64,000 nt of DNA from the NCBI GenBank assembly GCA_025667525.1, contig CM046881.1, positions 494,595,627 to 494,659,626 of the forward strand, given 5' to 3'. A program made the position numbers and the translations under genes. Of the stretch, positions 22,092 through 33,475 are shown in pieces (the first letter of the stretch is position 1; each line of letters starts with the position of its first letter). The notes under the pieces were generated by a model, which worked only from the letters and a program-made list of their open reading frames with translations, was not told where the DNA came from and ran no database searches. This DNA comes from Glebionis coronaria (taxonomy: Eukaryota > Streptophyta > Magnoliopsida > Asterales > Asteraceae).

Positions 22092-24742
22092 GTTTCATTT
22101 GAAGTGAAATCGCCTCCTTGGAATGGAGTGAGATTTGGTGTGGAATTAGCTAGAATTGGATCCAAAATAGTGGGATTGCCACTTGACGAGCTATCGGAAA
22201 AACCTAACACTTCTTGTGAAAACTCATCGCAAACCACATCAACGATGTCAATGTGATTGATGGTAGCGATTGCATAAACATGAGAAGGTTTCGAGTTTTG
22301 AGTAGCGTTTATAACAAGTTCCTCTTCGTTGAATCTCAAAGTGATAGTTCTCGCATGAACATCGATAAGCGATCTCGAAGTGTCTAAAAATGAACGACCT
22401 AAAATTAGAGGAACTTGAGGATCCGCGGGGATGTCAACTACTATAAAATCAACGGGATAGTAGAACTTCCCCACTTTCACGAAAACATCTTCGGCCACTC
22501 CACATGCCATAATCGTAGAATGATCGGCCATCTCGATGGACATGTTCGAAGGAATGAGAGCCGGAAGCGAAAGCGATTTCCAAATGGAAAATGGCATCAA
22601 ATTAATGCTCGCACCAAGATCGGCCAAGGCGAGGCATTCTTTCATATCTTGTATGTCACAAGGAATGAGAAACTTTCCGGGATCACCAACTTTTTCCGGT
22701 ATGCGGTTAAGATAAACCGAAGAACAATTAGCAAGCTTTGAAAGCTTTTCCTTATCGCTCATCATACTTTTAAAAGTGGAAGCGAAACGAGGCATATATA
22801 ACAACGCGTCGGCTAAACTCACATCAAAATGCACTTGTTGAAACATTTTTATAAAAAGCTCGATTTGTTGTTTGTTACGTTCTTGCAACTTCTCTTTGTT
22901 TCGTCTCGAAGGGTAGGGTAAAGGTGGTGTGGGTTGGTCATTAGGCAACGGCCTTGGAAACTCGGGTTCCACAATTGGTATTGGTTCAACCGTAGGTGTG
23001 GTATGAGCGGTACTTCGTGGGATTGTAATGTGCTCCTTTTCGACCATCACCTCGGGTTCTTTCCCGATTTCCTTCTCCTTAGAAGTACTTGGACGAGAGA
23101 TTGGTTCTTTGAAAGTTTTACCACTTCGTGTAGTAATAACCTTCATTTCTCCCTTCGGGTTTGCAATGGTATCACTAGGAAGACCACCCGAGGAAGAGGG
23201 TTTACACATGATTGCTTCAAACATCTTAGCCATTCGGTCTTCAAATTTTGATTGCCTAGCATCCGCTTTTAATAACTCTTGCTTAATCTCATGTTGTCCT
23301 AATTCCATCTTTTGTTGATTTTGTTGAAGACGTTGGACATTTCCTTCCATTTTGTTTGCATGAGTTTTAAGTTCATTAGCAAGTTCATTTTTTAGCTCGT
23401 TTTTCAACTCGGATCTTAAGCTAATCATCTCACGTTGCATGTTATCAAATTTAGCATCATTTGCTTTTGCATAATCCAAAAATTCTCCTTGCAAATTTTT
23501 AGTGTGAGCATTTTGAAAACCTTGTGTAGTGTTTTGAAAATCACGGTTTTGATTTTGATTAGAAATTTGTCCATCCCCACTTTGATAATTCCCCTTGTTG
23601 TAATTGCGTGTGTTGCCTTGGTAATTACCTTGGTTGTTGTTTCGGTAATTGTTAACATTTTGGTTTGGTGGATCTTGATTTGGACGGGAACCTTGACCGT
23701 TTTGGTTGTAAGTTCCCGTTGCTACATAAGTACTCGAAGTGTTACCATCCGCGGTAATGCACTCGGAAAGATCATGAGCTCCCCCACAAGATAAACAACT
23801 CTTAGCAACCGCTTTAACCGAAGCGGAATTGGAAGCTTCTTGAGCCTTCCAATGGGACATAAGATTAGCAAATCTATCAAAAAACCGATTTTCCTCATTA
23901 GCTTCATCATGTAAGGCGTTAATGCTACGAGACGATTGTGACGAAGATGACGAACCCATATTGGCAACACTCGGTGTGTTACGAGGGTTATAAACCTTAG
24001 ATCTATTTTCAATGATTTGTAAAGCCTCATTTGTCGTCTTGCACAAAAAATTACCACTCGCGGCGGCATTCAAATAATCTCGTTCATGATCATTAAGCCC
24101 ATTATAAAAAGTATCCACTTGATGCAATTCCGTAAAATCATGGTGTGGACATTCATGTAACATCTCTTTAAATCGTTCCCATGCCATTGAAAAACTTTCA
24201 TTATTTCTTTGCACAAAACGTGAAATCTCATTTTTCAAGTGTGTTGTTTTAGATGGTGGAAAAAACTTGTTCACAAACTTAGAAACGAGATCGGCCCATG
24301 TCAAAATCGAATTTGGCGGTTCTTTCTCGAGCCAAATTTTAGCGGGTCCATCCAACGAGTATGGAAACAACATCATCTTAATGGCGTCATGTGGAACATC
24401 CTTAAACTTGCTAGTGGCGGTGAGACGGTTGAAATTCCTAATATGGTAATGCGGGTTGTCTTTCTCGTGACCTCTAAACTTATTTGCTTGCAACATAGAC
24501 ATTAAACCCGTCTTAATCTCGAAATTCTCCTCAAGGATGGCGGGAATCACAATAGCCTCTCCAAAACCCTCGGTGGGTGCTTGTAGCAACTCCATCATAG
24601 TACGATTAGCCATGACGACTTCTTGTTCTACAATAGGTTCAACAATTGGAGGTTCTTCCTCAATCAATGACTCTTGATTGGCTTGTTTTTGAAGACGTTT
24701 ACGAGCTCGTTTTGCTTGATTACGAGTGATCATAAACTTCAC
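22070..24742 (-). CDS. Gag-protease polyprotein of element D
   Basis: An intact 890-codon frame starting at ATG 24742, about 720 bases after the primer site. A basic N-terminus (RNQAKRARKRLQKQ) precedes the capsid-type Retrotrans_gag domain (about residues 60-270, with WLEKEPPNSI and FYNGL). A zinc knuckle CLSCGGAHDLSEC (CX2CX3HX4C) lies near residue 315. An Asn/Gln-rich stretch and a coiled coil of KNEL repeats follow. The retropepsin domain has active site ALADLGASINLMP near residue 704 and ILGRSFLDTSRS. Gag packages the RNA and the protease would cleave the polyprotein. It ends at TGA 22070-22072, just inside the start of the pol frame. The element E protein is its close relative; A keeps only its distal half. 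Confidence 0.95.
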   Translation of the reverse strand: MKFMITRNQAKRARKRLQKQANQESLIEEEPPIVEPIVEQEVVMANRTMMELLQAPTEGFGEAIVIPAILEENFEIKTGLMSMLQANKFRGHEKDNPHYHIRNFNRLTATSKFKDVPHDAIKMMLFPYSLDGPAKIWLEKEPPNSILTWADLVSKFVNKFFPPSKTTHLKNEISRFVQRNNESFSMAWERFKEMLHECPHHDFTELHQVDTFYNGLNDHERDYLNAAASGNFLCKTTNEALQIIENRSKVYNPRNTPSVANMGSSSSSQSSRSINALHDEANEENRFFDRFANLMSHWKAQEASNSASVKAVAKSCLSCGGAHDLSECITADGNTSSTYVATGTYNQNGQGSRPNQDPPNQNVNNYRNNNQGNYQGNTRNYNKGNYQSGDGQISNQNQNRDFQNTTQGFQNAHTKNLQGEFLDYAKANDAKFDNMQREMISLRSELKNELKNELANELKTHANKMEGNVQRLQQNQQKMELGQHEIKQELLKADARQSKFEDRMAKMFEAIMCKPSSSGGLPSDTIANPKGEMKVITTRSGKTFKEPISRPSTSKEKEIGKEPEVMVEKEHITIPRSTAHTTPTVEPIPIVEPEFPRPLPNDQPTPPLPYPSRRNKEKLQERNKQQIELFIKMFQQVHFDVSLADALLYMPRFASTFKSMMSDKEKLSKLANCSSVYLNRIPEKVGDPGKFLIPCDIQDMKECLALADLGASINLMPFSIWKSLSLPALIPSNMSIEMADHSTIMACGVAEDVFVKVGKFYYPVDFIVVDIPADPQVPLILGRSFLDTSRSLIDVHARTITLRFNEEELVINATQNSKPSHVYAIATINHIDIVDVVCDEFSQEVLGFSDSSSSGNPTILDPILANSTPNLTPFQGGDFTSNETTMKMRC

Positions 24743-25460
24743 GAAGAATGGGAGGTGAGCAAAGAAGATTCTTTTTGGGTGTTTTGTGAATTTTCAAATT
24801 TTTTTGTGTTTTTGATGATATTTATTTTTTTTGGATTTTGGTGTATCTTCGTAGACAACAATCTACAAAATCTCTCCTCGAATTAAACTCTTGATTAAAG
24901 AAGCCTCAAAGGAATGAAAACAATCACGTGGAGTGAACGCCTTCGAATGACTTTAGAACTTTGGTGAAAACCAAATTGTTCAAGAGGGTTTAATCACAAA
25001 GAAAACCAAGCAAATATAGTATACGTAATAATACTTTGGGCGACAAAACCCTCGATTAGCCTTCAATCTCAAAATACTCACAAGCAAGCGAGGCAACGAG
25101 GCGGCGCGAAGCACTTAAGAGCCTTTTTCCTTAGGGTATATTTTATAATACCCGCCTTATACCCACCTTATAGTTTGTATCTTTCAAAATCGAGCTTCAC
25201 GAAAGTATTTATCTAATTTTGCCCTTTTCTTTTTGTTTGAGATTCGAATACAATAATTAGGAGATCAAATCTCAATTAAGGTTGTGTTTTCACACTTTTG
25301 GAGATATTGTAAATTTATCGTGATACTTAATACAATATAGTAATAATATTTGTACAAGAAAAACCAAGAAAACCGATAATACGTATTAGTAGAGTTCTAC
25401 TAATACAAATACTATTTGGTTAATATTAAAAACAACAATGCAAATTAATCACGACACACC
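24743..25460 (-). other. 5' leader of element D
   Basis: About 720 bp of non-coding leader. The part at 25079-25190 is strongly similar to E's leader (55341-55440), including a GC-rich GAGGCGGCGCGAAGCACTTA core and GCCTTATACCCACCTTATAG. It is a candidate RNA-packaging or dimerisation region. Confidence 0.7.
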
Positions 25461-25478
25461 TCCCCGGCAGCGGCGCCA
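25461..25478 (-). other. Primer binding site, tRNA-Asp type (element D)
   Basis: On the minus strand TGGCGCCGCTGCCGGGGA, three bases from the LTR. It is complementary to plant tRNA-Asp over 18 bases with, as I recall that tRNA, one mismatch. Confidence 0.88.
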
Positions 25479-25481
25479 AAG

Positions 25482-28400
25482 TGATTGTGGTAAATTACAC
25501 CTCTTTTAGGAAAAGGAGGGTAAAAGCGGTAAGTATCGAGTGATGATATAGGAAAATCAACACTAATGACCCTTAATGGTGTGAGAGTTCGTTTCCCAAG
25601 GAGGTATATGTGTGTGAAAAATTTGTTAAATGTTTGTGATTAATGATTGGTTTAGAAGGGGATGAGAAGAGAAAATGACGAAGACGTAAAAATAAAAACT
25701 ACCCAGAAAAATCACTATTAAAAAGTTAAAACGTAGAACCTTAAAAATCACAAAAATAAAAATAAATTCTAAAAATTACCAAAAATTCACCAAAAATCAA
25801 AAATAATAAACTAAGAGTTTACCAATGATCAAAACTTTTTCAAACCTTTTAATTAATTAAATATTCAATTTTTAAATGCTAATTAAAGCCCTAAAAATCA
25901 AATAAATTATCAAAAAGCCCAAACAAAGATTTTTTAATTGGTAAAACTCTAAAATGACCTAAAAAGATTAAAAACTATTTTTAGAAATTTTAAAACTAAT
26001 AAAAACTATTTAAAATGATTTAAAAAACTATCAAAACTTAAAATAATTATAAAAATTAATCTAAAAGTGATAAAATTATTATAAAAGTTGCTAAATTCCT
26101 ATTTTAATGTATTTAACCTAAGAAAAATGTAAAAAGTTGGAAAATGTGAAATTTTAAAAATAATAATAAAATAATAATAAAATAATATTAAAAATCCAAA
26201 AATTATAAAAAATTCTAAAAACTTGCAAACTAGTTTATTTTAACCTAAATAATCAGAAAATGAAAGTGAAATTACCAAAATACCCCTAATAGGCCCTAAA
26301 ATGGGCCAAATCCAAAAACAGTCAACCTAAATGGGCTTTTGGGCCCAAAAAGTCAAACTTGGCCCAATTGACTTGGAAAAGCCCTATCTGACTTAAAATT
26401 CAATTCTAAGAACAAAACTCTAAAGGCCCAAAAGCTGAATGTGAGCTTATCACAGCTTATTGAACACAAAGCTTATTCTTATTGGGCTTTTCAGCCCATT
26501 AAGCCATAAGCTAATGCCATAAGCTCTAATTTGACACACAACCCTCTTTTAGGTTGCTTAAGAGATCTGTCAAAAGAAATTTCCAAAAAGCACACTCAAT
26601 AAGCCAGAAAATAGAAAAGCAAAAATCCACAAAAGGACAAAATAGTCGTTTTTGAGAAATAATGCACCTCAGGACTTGATTCAACTTGCAAAAGCTTTCA
26701 AATGGACTCAATAAGCAAAATCAATCAACAAAAATCCAATAAGCACAACCAATAAGCCAGAATAAGCACAAATGAACTTATGTAAAAGTCAAAAGAGTTG
26801 GTTTTCTAGTCAAACCTTAAAGTCAACCACCCAAATGCTCTAGTATGAACAAATGGGCCAAAATATGAGCACCTATTACAAAAACAAAGTTGTTGCTGGT
26901 TAAAATAAGCTATTATAGCTTATTGATAAGCTGACACCAAAATTGCACTATCAGTGGCAACCAGCAGGGGAAAGGAGTTCCCACTGCTTTGACTATTTGA
27001 CCAAGCTTTTATGAGAGTTCTGGTTTGATTCAATTGGAAACAAAGGCACCCTTGTGATCAGTGAACCACAAGGAGTCAATAGCAACAATAAAATCACAAA
27101 ATGATCCACACAATAAGCCACAATAAGCCAAACAGTCACCAGATAAGCACCAGATATGCAAATAAGCAGTTAAGCACTTAATAAGCAGATTTAAGCAAAA
27201 TAAGCCAACCAAACTTAACCAGATGCATACACAAGCTATATAAACTCACAATAAACACAAAGCAACAAGAATCAAACACTGAATCAAAGAAATCAACAAG
27301 ATCAAAGCACTAGAAGTTATTGATGAACAATGAACAATATGTAGAAACAGTTTGCTGATATACTTGACACTAGATCCAATTTCAAGCCTCAAATCCTTCT
27401 ACCCTGGTGTGATTAACTATGATTTAGCACTTGTTACCCTTAACATATGCTTAGATCTAGGTGTCCTCAAAATCCTAGCCAATTTAACCAAGTTATGAAG
27501 ATTTTATAGCCAATCTATGAATCAATGTGTTCAAACCTCAAAACCTGCAAACAGATGCACAAAAACACCCAACAAACAGATACCAATACTTGCAAACAAC
27601 ACACAAGCACTTAACAAGCCACAAATCTAACTTATGCAGTAATCCCAAACACTCCTTAATCAGTCACTTATCAAAGAAACTTGTGATTTCTTCTAATAAC
27701 CTACTGATTTTAATGATAAAAAACACTTACTAGGCAGCAACTAACACAATCAAACACATAAATCACCAGCAAAAACACAAATACTCAAAATCAAAGCACA
27801 AAATCCAAAACAGTCATAAACATGAAATTTTTAGGGGAATCTTAACAAGAGCTTATACCTGCCTTCCACAACATCCTAGGAAGGCCAGCAATGCTCCTTG
27901 GACCTTGTTCAACAACTAGAACAAGACCAAGGTACTTCAAATAAGGAGATGCAAATGGCCTTGGTTGATGGTTCAAAGTAGAACCTCAAGGTCTTGATAT
28001 CTTCAACACAAGCAACAAACAAACTCAACCAAAGGCTTAGAATCCTTCTCAGGCTTGGTGTCAACAAGCTTGAAAGAACTCACGGCTTAAGGCTAAGGGT
28101 TAGTACACAAAATAAGCCAAAACAGAACCTAGGATTTCAAGGTATTCAAACCTTAAAAACCTAATGAAACAAGACGTGCCTTAACCACAAGATTAAGGTA
28201 GGCCTTAACAATCAAATGGAACTCAGAATTAGGCTACTCAAACACCAAACTTTTAACTAAATCAAAAAGAGATTTCAAAATTTCAGAAATTCAAATTTTA
28301 TTTAACTTAAAAAGGAATTACAAAGATAAATAGCCCAAAACTGGAACAAAGGGACTCTCACATGTTGAGGTCTCCTTTTATAGGCAAATGCCTGGCTAAA

Positions 28401-29439
28401 CACTATTCACAAACCCTAGATGTGAATTTCCCTAAATGCCCTAAGTCTTCTAGACGTTTTCTTGGTGTGAGCTGTCCAAAATGCATCCAAACCGTTTAAA
28501 ATAGCTTTGTGATGAAGCAAATGATATGGGCTGTTGATCTTGACACGTGGCAAGCCTTGGTGAGGAAGTTGTCACATGATGGTGAAACGGTTTTGGTGGT
28601 GGGGTCTCTTGGTGAGTGGGAGTGAGGGTTTTAAGGTTGGGATAGGTTTTTAGGCGTGTGAATCAAGTGTGGGTAAGGGTAATTTCATTTTACCCTTTGT
28701 TTTAAGAGGAGTAAAATCTGGGTTCTTGACTGCTACAGTAATACCTTTTGATCCGATTTTGGGGGATTGGGATGTGTTTGGCGCATTTTTGAAGTTTAAA
28801 TGTTTCAGTGCACAAGAATGGTCCTTGTTCTTTGGGATTTTTGGTAAACAAAGTCTTTCAGCCTAGAAAACGTATTCCCTTTGTTAATAACTTTCACCAT
28901 TTGTCAATTTTGGCACCAAACTTTGGAAAAAGGATTTCAAGGGTTATTTTTGCCATTTTGAGATATTTCAAGGGCTGATCTTGGACATTCTTGATCTTCA
29001 AAGGTCTTCTTCGTATCTTTGACTTCATGAGGGACCATTGTTGGTAATTTTGATTTATTGAGGGACTAATCTTGCCATTTCTTCAAAGTTGAAGAGCCTT
29101 TTGTGTAATTTTGACAAACTTAAGGGACCAAACTTGTAATTATGAATATACAAGGGTTTTAAGTGTCATTTCTTCAATAAATGAGGATCAATCTTGTTTG
29201 TCTTCAAGTCTTCAAGGGTATTTGTTGAGAATTCCATGATTAGGGCCCGGTTCTTTGTACGGCTTCGTTTCTCGTGTCCGTTTTTCCTTGTAACTTGTGA
29301 TCTTTTGTCTTTTTCACGATATCCATACCTAAAATACACAAGTAAACAAACACAAGCATATATATGGTATTTTTATGACATTTTATGCATTTAAAGCCCG
29401 AAAAGAACGATGAGATCATGTATAAATGCCATCTCATCA
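25482..29439 (-). repeat. 5' LTR of element D
   Basis: 3958 bp, bounded by the primer site and by the CTTAA target copy at 29440-29444. Confidence 0.95.
28374..28383 (-). promoter_or_regulatory. TATA box in D's 5' LTR
   Basis: CTATAAAAGG on the minus strand, about 1.06 kb from the LTR start. The same box in the 3' LTR is at 15849-15858. Confidence 0.5.
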
Positions 29440-29444
29440 CTTAA

Positions 29445-29992
29445 ACACGTTAAGGATACTAGCTAGAGTAAACTTAGACAAGTAAACTCGGGTTGAGTCA
29501 AAAGATTCACAACGTTTTGAAAATTAAAACCACTTAATTTTAACAAAGAAAGAAAATAACTATACAAAGGGAAAAACTAATAGGCCAAAATAGATCAAAA
29601 ATTTTGAAAAATGTCGAAAAATTGATTTTCCGGTTAAAATGAGGACAAATACAAGGAAAAGGCCACTTAACTTCGATAGAAGTCCCCCTACACTTAACAT
29701 AAACATTGTCCTCAATGTTTAAGCATGTGGGAGTAAACTCCCCTACACTTAGGACATTGTGCACTTTGTTTAAATCTCGCTAAGGAAGAGTCAACTAAAG
29801 AGATTCCTATTTTAATATTGGAAATTATAAAATAGTGAATCGAAAAGAGTTTAGGATAGAACCGGGAAGAAGGGAACATAGAATAACGGTTCGTCAAAAG
29901 TCATCAAGAGTGTGTCTTTGAAGCTCTAATCCCTGCACATGATAAGAAAGAAAACAAGAAACACCGAGTCACGAGCCTGACTCATCCCCGAA
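29445..29992 (-). other. 3' non-coding region of element B (proximal part)
   Basis: No gene. Two polypurine-like motifs, AAGTGTAGGGG in reverse, lie at about 29685-29697 and 29739-29751. A hairpin CGAGTC...GACTC(A) is at 29965-29984. Confidence 0.8.
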
Positions 29993-31644
29993 TTAAATGG
30001 TCCATGGGGAAGCCTCAAATGTAATACCACGACCAAAGACCTTGTCCTCGTTCCCGGTTGACATCATCAAAGGAGAGGGGGGGGGGGATAAGTTTTGTAT
30101 GGGAGAAAGGTTCTTTCAACATACGTATAGTATGTGAAATCATGATCCACGGGAGGTGGGCTGGGTAAAGTAAGCCCATTGTCCTCCCCCAAAGACAATG
30201 GATGCTGAGCAAGCGGCAAAGCCGTAATGGTATCAAGCATGGCATAATCAATGTCACCTCCCGGGTCAAAGCACTCATTCTCCGTGATAGTGGCTAAAGG
30301 GGAGGATGAAAGGTGCTCGGGAGGGGGACTTGGAACAATACTTTCCTGCAGCAAATTATCAGAAATAATATCCCCCTCCATATCATTATCATCAATACCT
30401 GGAGGCATGGAGTGAATGTCGATTTCTTCCAGCAATGGGTCATTATCTTCAACGGGAGGAATAGATGGAGGCAAAGACTCGGAGAGAGGAGGAGAAGTCA
30501 ACTCTTCGATTTGAGCAATAAGAAGGTGCACTTTCCGTAATCTATCGCGAAGAAGCACGTCTTCCACCTCATCCACAAGATCAAGTTCATCGGTGAACTT
30601 CTCGTAAGCCGGAGAGAATAAATCGTCATCGCCCGCATCTCCCGGTGGAGATTGAGAAATTTCAAAAGTGAAATTCTCATAGCGGAGAGAAGAATCGTCA
30701 TCACTTGGATCGACCGCTTGCGTGAAAGCAACGTCGTCCTGAAGCTCCATAGCAGGTAAGTCACAAACCTCATCATCCAATATTTTGTCGAGACCAACAT
30801 CACTAAGCTCATTCAACGAATCAAGATCCTTAGATGTAGTAGGAACATCGAGAGTAGGAGCAGCAACTTCAGAAGATGTGTTGAAAGTGCATACAACATC
30901 GTCGTCATCATCATCATAATAGTATTGATGCACAAGAGGAGGGGTATAATCACTAAGATTAGATACTTGCTCTTGTTGCAGTCGCTTTTCCTCCGCCCAT
31001 GCTTCTTTAAACTGAACAAAGGCTTCTTGAATTTCCAAAATAATGGCGTGCCTTTCGTCATTCAGAGTAGTGAGTTGTTGATCAATACGAATTTTCGGAG
31101 AGGATTGATGATTGAGGGTGTGATGTGGGGGCTCATAGTTATGAAAACCAGAATTATAGCACGGATGTGGCTCATAGTTAGTCATCGGTTGAGAAGAATT
31201 ATAACACGGATTTGGTTCATAATAATCCATCGGTGAAGAAAATTGAGGACACGGATCTGGCTCATAATAATTCATTGGTTGACAATAAGAGGTATCGTGA
31301 GGACCCCCACAGTTGTTGCAAAACGTGTAAGGAGAAAGACTGGGTGCGTCTTGTGGATAACTATTATCATTGTCATAATTGTACCCTGGTTCTTGCCCAT
31401 GACCATACGGGTATCGAACCGGGCACGAAACATGCCAATGAGAATCGCTTCAACAATAGATGCACGGGGAAAGAGTAGGTGGGTTCAAAAAGGACGAATT
31501 AGTCGAGTTGCACAAAGGACAAAATCCGCATATGAATTGTGTATTGTTGATATCGTTTCCGCACCGCTCACATGTACACCATTGACATGAGTCGTTCCCG
31601 TACAATCGTCTCCCACACCCGACACAATGGACATAAAAATCCAT
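29993..31644 (-). pseudogene. Zinc-binding, acidic ORF of element B, family unknown
   Basis: Minus-strand frame from ATG 31644, 190 bases after the primer site. It opens with a Cys-rich stretch of repeated CX2C pairs (CVGCG, CQWCTCERC, CGFCPLC). Next is CIYC-stop-SDSHWHVSC, a CX2CX4HX4C knuckle interrupted by TGA at 31450-31452 (likely TGG to TGA). Then comes CNNCGGPHDTSYC, the CX2CX3HX4C knuckle type of Athila gag. Three imperfect repeats of (N/D)YYEP.PC.(N/Q) follow, then a long Asp/Glu/Pro-rich region, FDPGG at 30256-30270 and proline runs. A frame change around the cytosine run at 30078-30087 leads to NEDKVFGRGI and a stop at 29993-29995. No capsid, protease or polymerase is present. The likely role is nucleic-acid binding or packaging; this is inference. 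I do not recognise a named family. Confidence 0.8.
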
Positions 31645-31834
31645 AAAGAAAGATAGATAAGCAAGAAGAATATTTTTGTTGCAAAACTTTGAAAAAGAAA
31701 TGCTTTTTATGATTTTTCAAATGTTTTTGGGATTTTTGAAAATTTTTGACACGAAAAATAACGTTCACAAGTGAACGGATCCTAAAAGCCAACGCGTCTC
31801 TCACAAAAAACCGTAAATCCTCACGAAAAGAGCT

Positions 31835-31847
31835 GGCAGCGGCGCCA
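31835..31847 (-). other. Primer binding site, tRNA-Asp type (element B)
   Basis: On the minus strand TGGCGCCGCTGCC, three bases from the LTR, as in element A. The match stops after 13 bases. An ATG overlaps it but opens only a short frame. Confidence 0.85.
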
Positions 31848-31850
31848 TTT

Positions 31851-33470
31851 TAATAACTGGGATTTTACTAGTTGAAAAAGTTCGTTTCTCGGAATCTCTT
31901 CGAATTGATCTCTGGTTAATTGTGGGACTCAGTTGTTCTTGGTGAATCAAATAAAAGAGTTGTCGTTGCCTAAAACTAATTAAAAATAAAGACTTGAAAC
32001 AAATAAGAATAAAGTAAAGACGGTAAAAAGAAATGCTGAAAGATAAAAACTTGACGAAGAGTAAATGACGAGAAACTAAAAGCAATAAAGGTAAATAACT
32101 CAAACTGAAACTTAAACTAAAAGGAAAGCAAGTAAAAGTGCAAATAAAGAAAAAGGTGGGAAAAATAAAGTTTAAAACTAAAAACTGGAAAACTCATTCG
32201 GAATAAAGCCTCTACTCGGAATAATTAAGCTATCCGGCATAAAGGTGTTACTCGAAATAACCTAACATTCCGAATAAGGGACACTATCCGGAATAAACAG
32301 ATATTCCGAATAAGGGACACTATTCGGAATAACCTAGGATTCTGAATAAGGGACTCTATTCGGAATATTCAGATATTCCGAATAAGGGACTCTATTCGGA
32401 ATAACCTAGGATTCCGAATAAGGGACTCTATTTGGAATATTCAGATATTCCGAATAAGGGACTCTATTCGGAATAACCTAGGATTCCGAATAAGGAACTC
32501 TATCCTGAATAATCAGATATTCCGCATAAGGAACAAAGAAAACATATGATCCGGAATATCTGGGCAAGATACAGTAAACATGAACAGGAAACAGGGGATG
32601 AAGAACAAAGCACGAATTTGATCAAATCTAACCAAAACAAACCAAAAGATTAAACCAAAACAACCACAAAGCATCAACTAACAATAATCAATCAAAACAA
32701 ATCAACAAAACTAACAAACAAAGCCAAATCAATCAAAACCTACTTGATCAAAACCATAAAAACTCAAGAACATGAACAATGAAGATGAAGAACAAATCAA
32801 ACAAGAAAGGTAGATGAGAGATTGAACAAGAAAAGTAAAGATCCAACAATAGTTAAATGTAAACTTACTTGGAATTAAAAGGAATTTAAAGGTGCATAAC
32901 ATGAAATTTAAGGTGCAAGAAATTAAAAAGCAGGGAAATGAAAATGGTGGAAGAGTGGGTTGTCAAGCCACCACCAACAACAAATGAAGGAGATCTATTC
33001 TATATATAGGGAGATTAGGGAGGAGCTTAGGAAGCTTCCTCCCTCTTTCATCTTTTCCTTAATTGCGTCATTAGGTCCTTGCTTTCTTTAATCTTCTTAA
33101 ATCTTGGACTTTAATGACTTTGGCCTGGGATTACTTTGAACTCGTCTTGTAATTCTTCAATAAATTAGACTTGAGTTCTGCGGCTCTTGGTGAACTTCCG
33201 TCTTTTGACTTTTTCTTCGATAAATCTTCAGAATTGGTCTTGGACTTCCGTTCTTTTTCCACTATTGATCTTTCGACTTCATCTTTCGTCTTTTTCTTCG
33301 ATAAAAGCCCGTGAATGCCGTGTTTTCTCCACTTTTCACCTTTTCGTCCTAAATCACAACAAAAACACAAACCACGCATAATTCCAACATAAATGACATA
33401 AAATACACGTTTTGGCTCGGTTATTATTGTAATTAAGTGGTAAAGAGGATGGGTGTTTACACACCTATCA
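31851..33470 (-). repeat. 5' LTR of element B
   Basis: 1620 bp, ending at the CAACC target copy (33471-33475). The repeat array at 32200-32560 is one 36-bp unit shorter than in the 3' LTR. Confidence 0.93.
33000..33009 (-). promoter_or_regulatory. TATA box in B's 5' LTR
   Basis: CTATATATAG, about 460 bp from the LTR start, equivalent to the box at 5126-5135 in A. Confidence 0.55.
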
Positions 33471-33475
33471 CAACC

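Larger units (their letters stand above)
12947..29439 (-). mobile_element. Element D: full-length Athila-like Ty3/gypsy retrotransposon
   Basis: A 16.5-kb element with 4-kb LTRs (TGATGAG...CAATCA on the minus strand), a CTTAA target duplication, a full tRNA-Asp-type primer site, gag-protease, RT-RNase H-integrase, a long 3' non-coding region and a polypurine tract. The LTR pair differs in length by 12 bp (one extra CCACAATAAG-type unit near 14580) and otherwise looks almost identical by eye, so the insertion is recent. It is the only element here with a complete polymerase and could have been a helper type for A, B and E, but this copy has three nonsense codons in pol and a gag-pol frame offset. 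Confidence 0.95.
9917..33470 (-). mobile_element. Element B: non-autonomous Athila-like LTR retrotransposon interrupted by D
   Basis: Its termini are TGATAGG...TTATTA on the minus strand, flanked by a 5-bp target duplication CAACC at 9912-9916 and 33471-33475 inside copia gag. Removing D leaves about 7.06 kb: 5' LTR, tRNA-Asp-type primer site, one zinc-binding/acidic ORF, non-coding region, polypurine tract and 3' LTR. There is no gag capsid, protease, RT or integrase. The LTRs are those of element A, yet the ORF is different, so the two are sister non-autonomous subfamilies with exchanged internal sequence. Confidence 0.92.

Noticed and set aside
31212..31590. Plus-strand ORFs of 88-115 codons opposite B's ORF
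   Set aside because: Antisense shadows of the zinc-binding frame.
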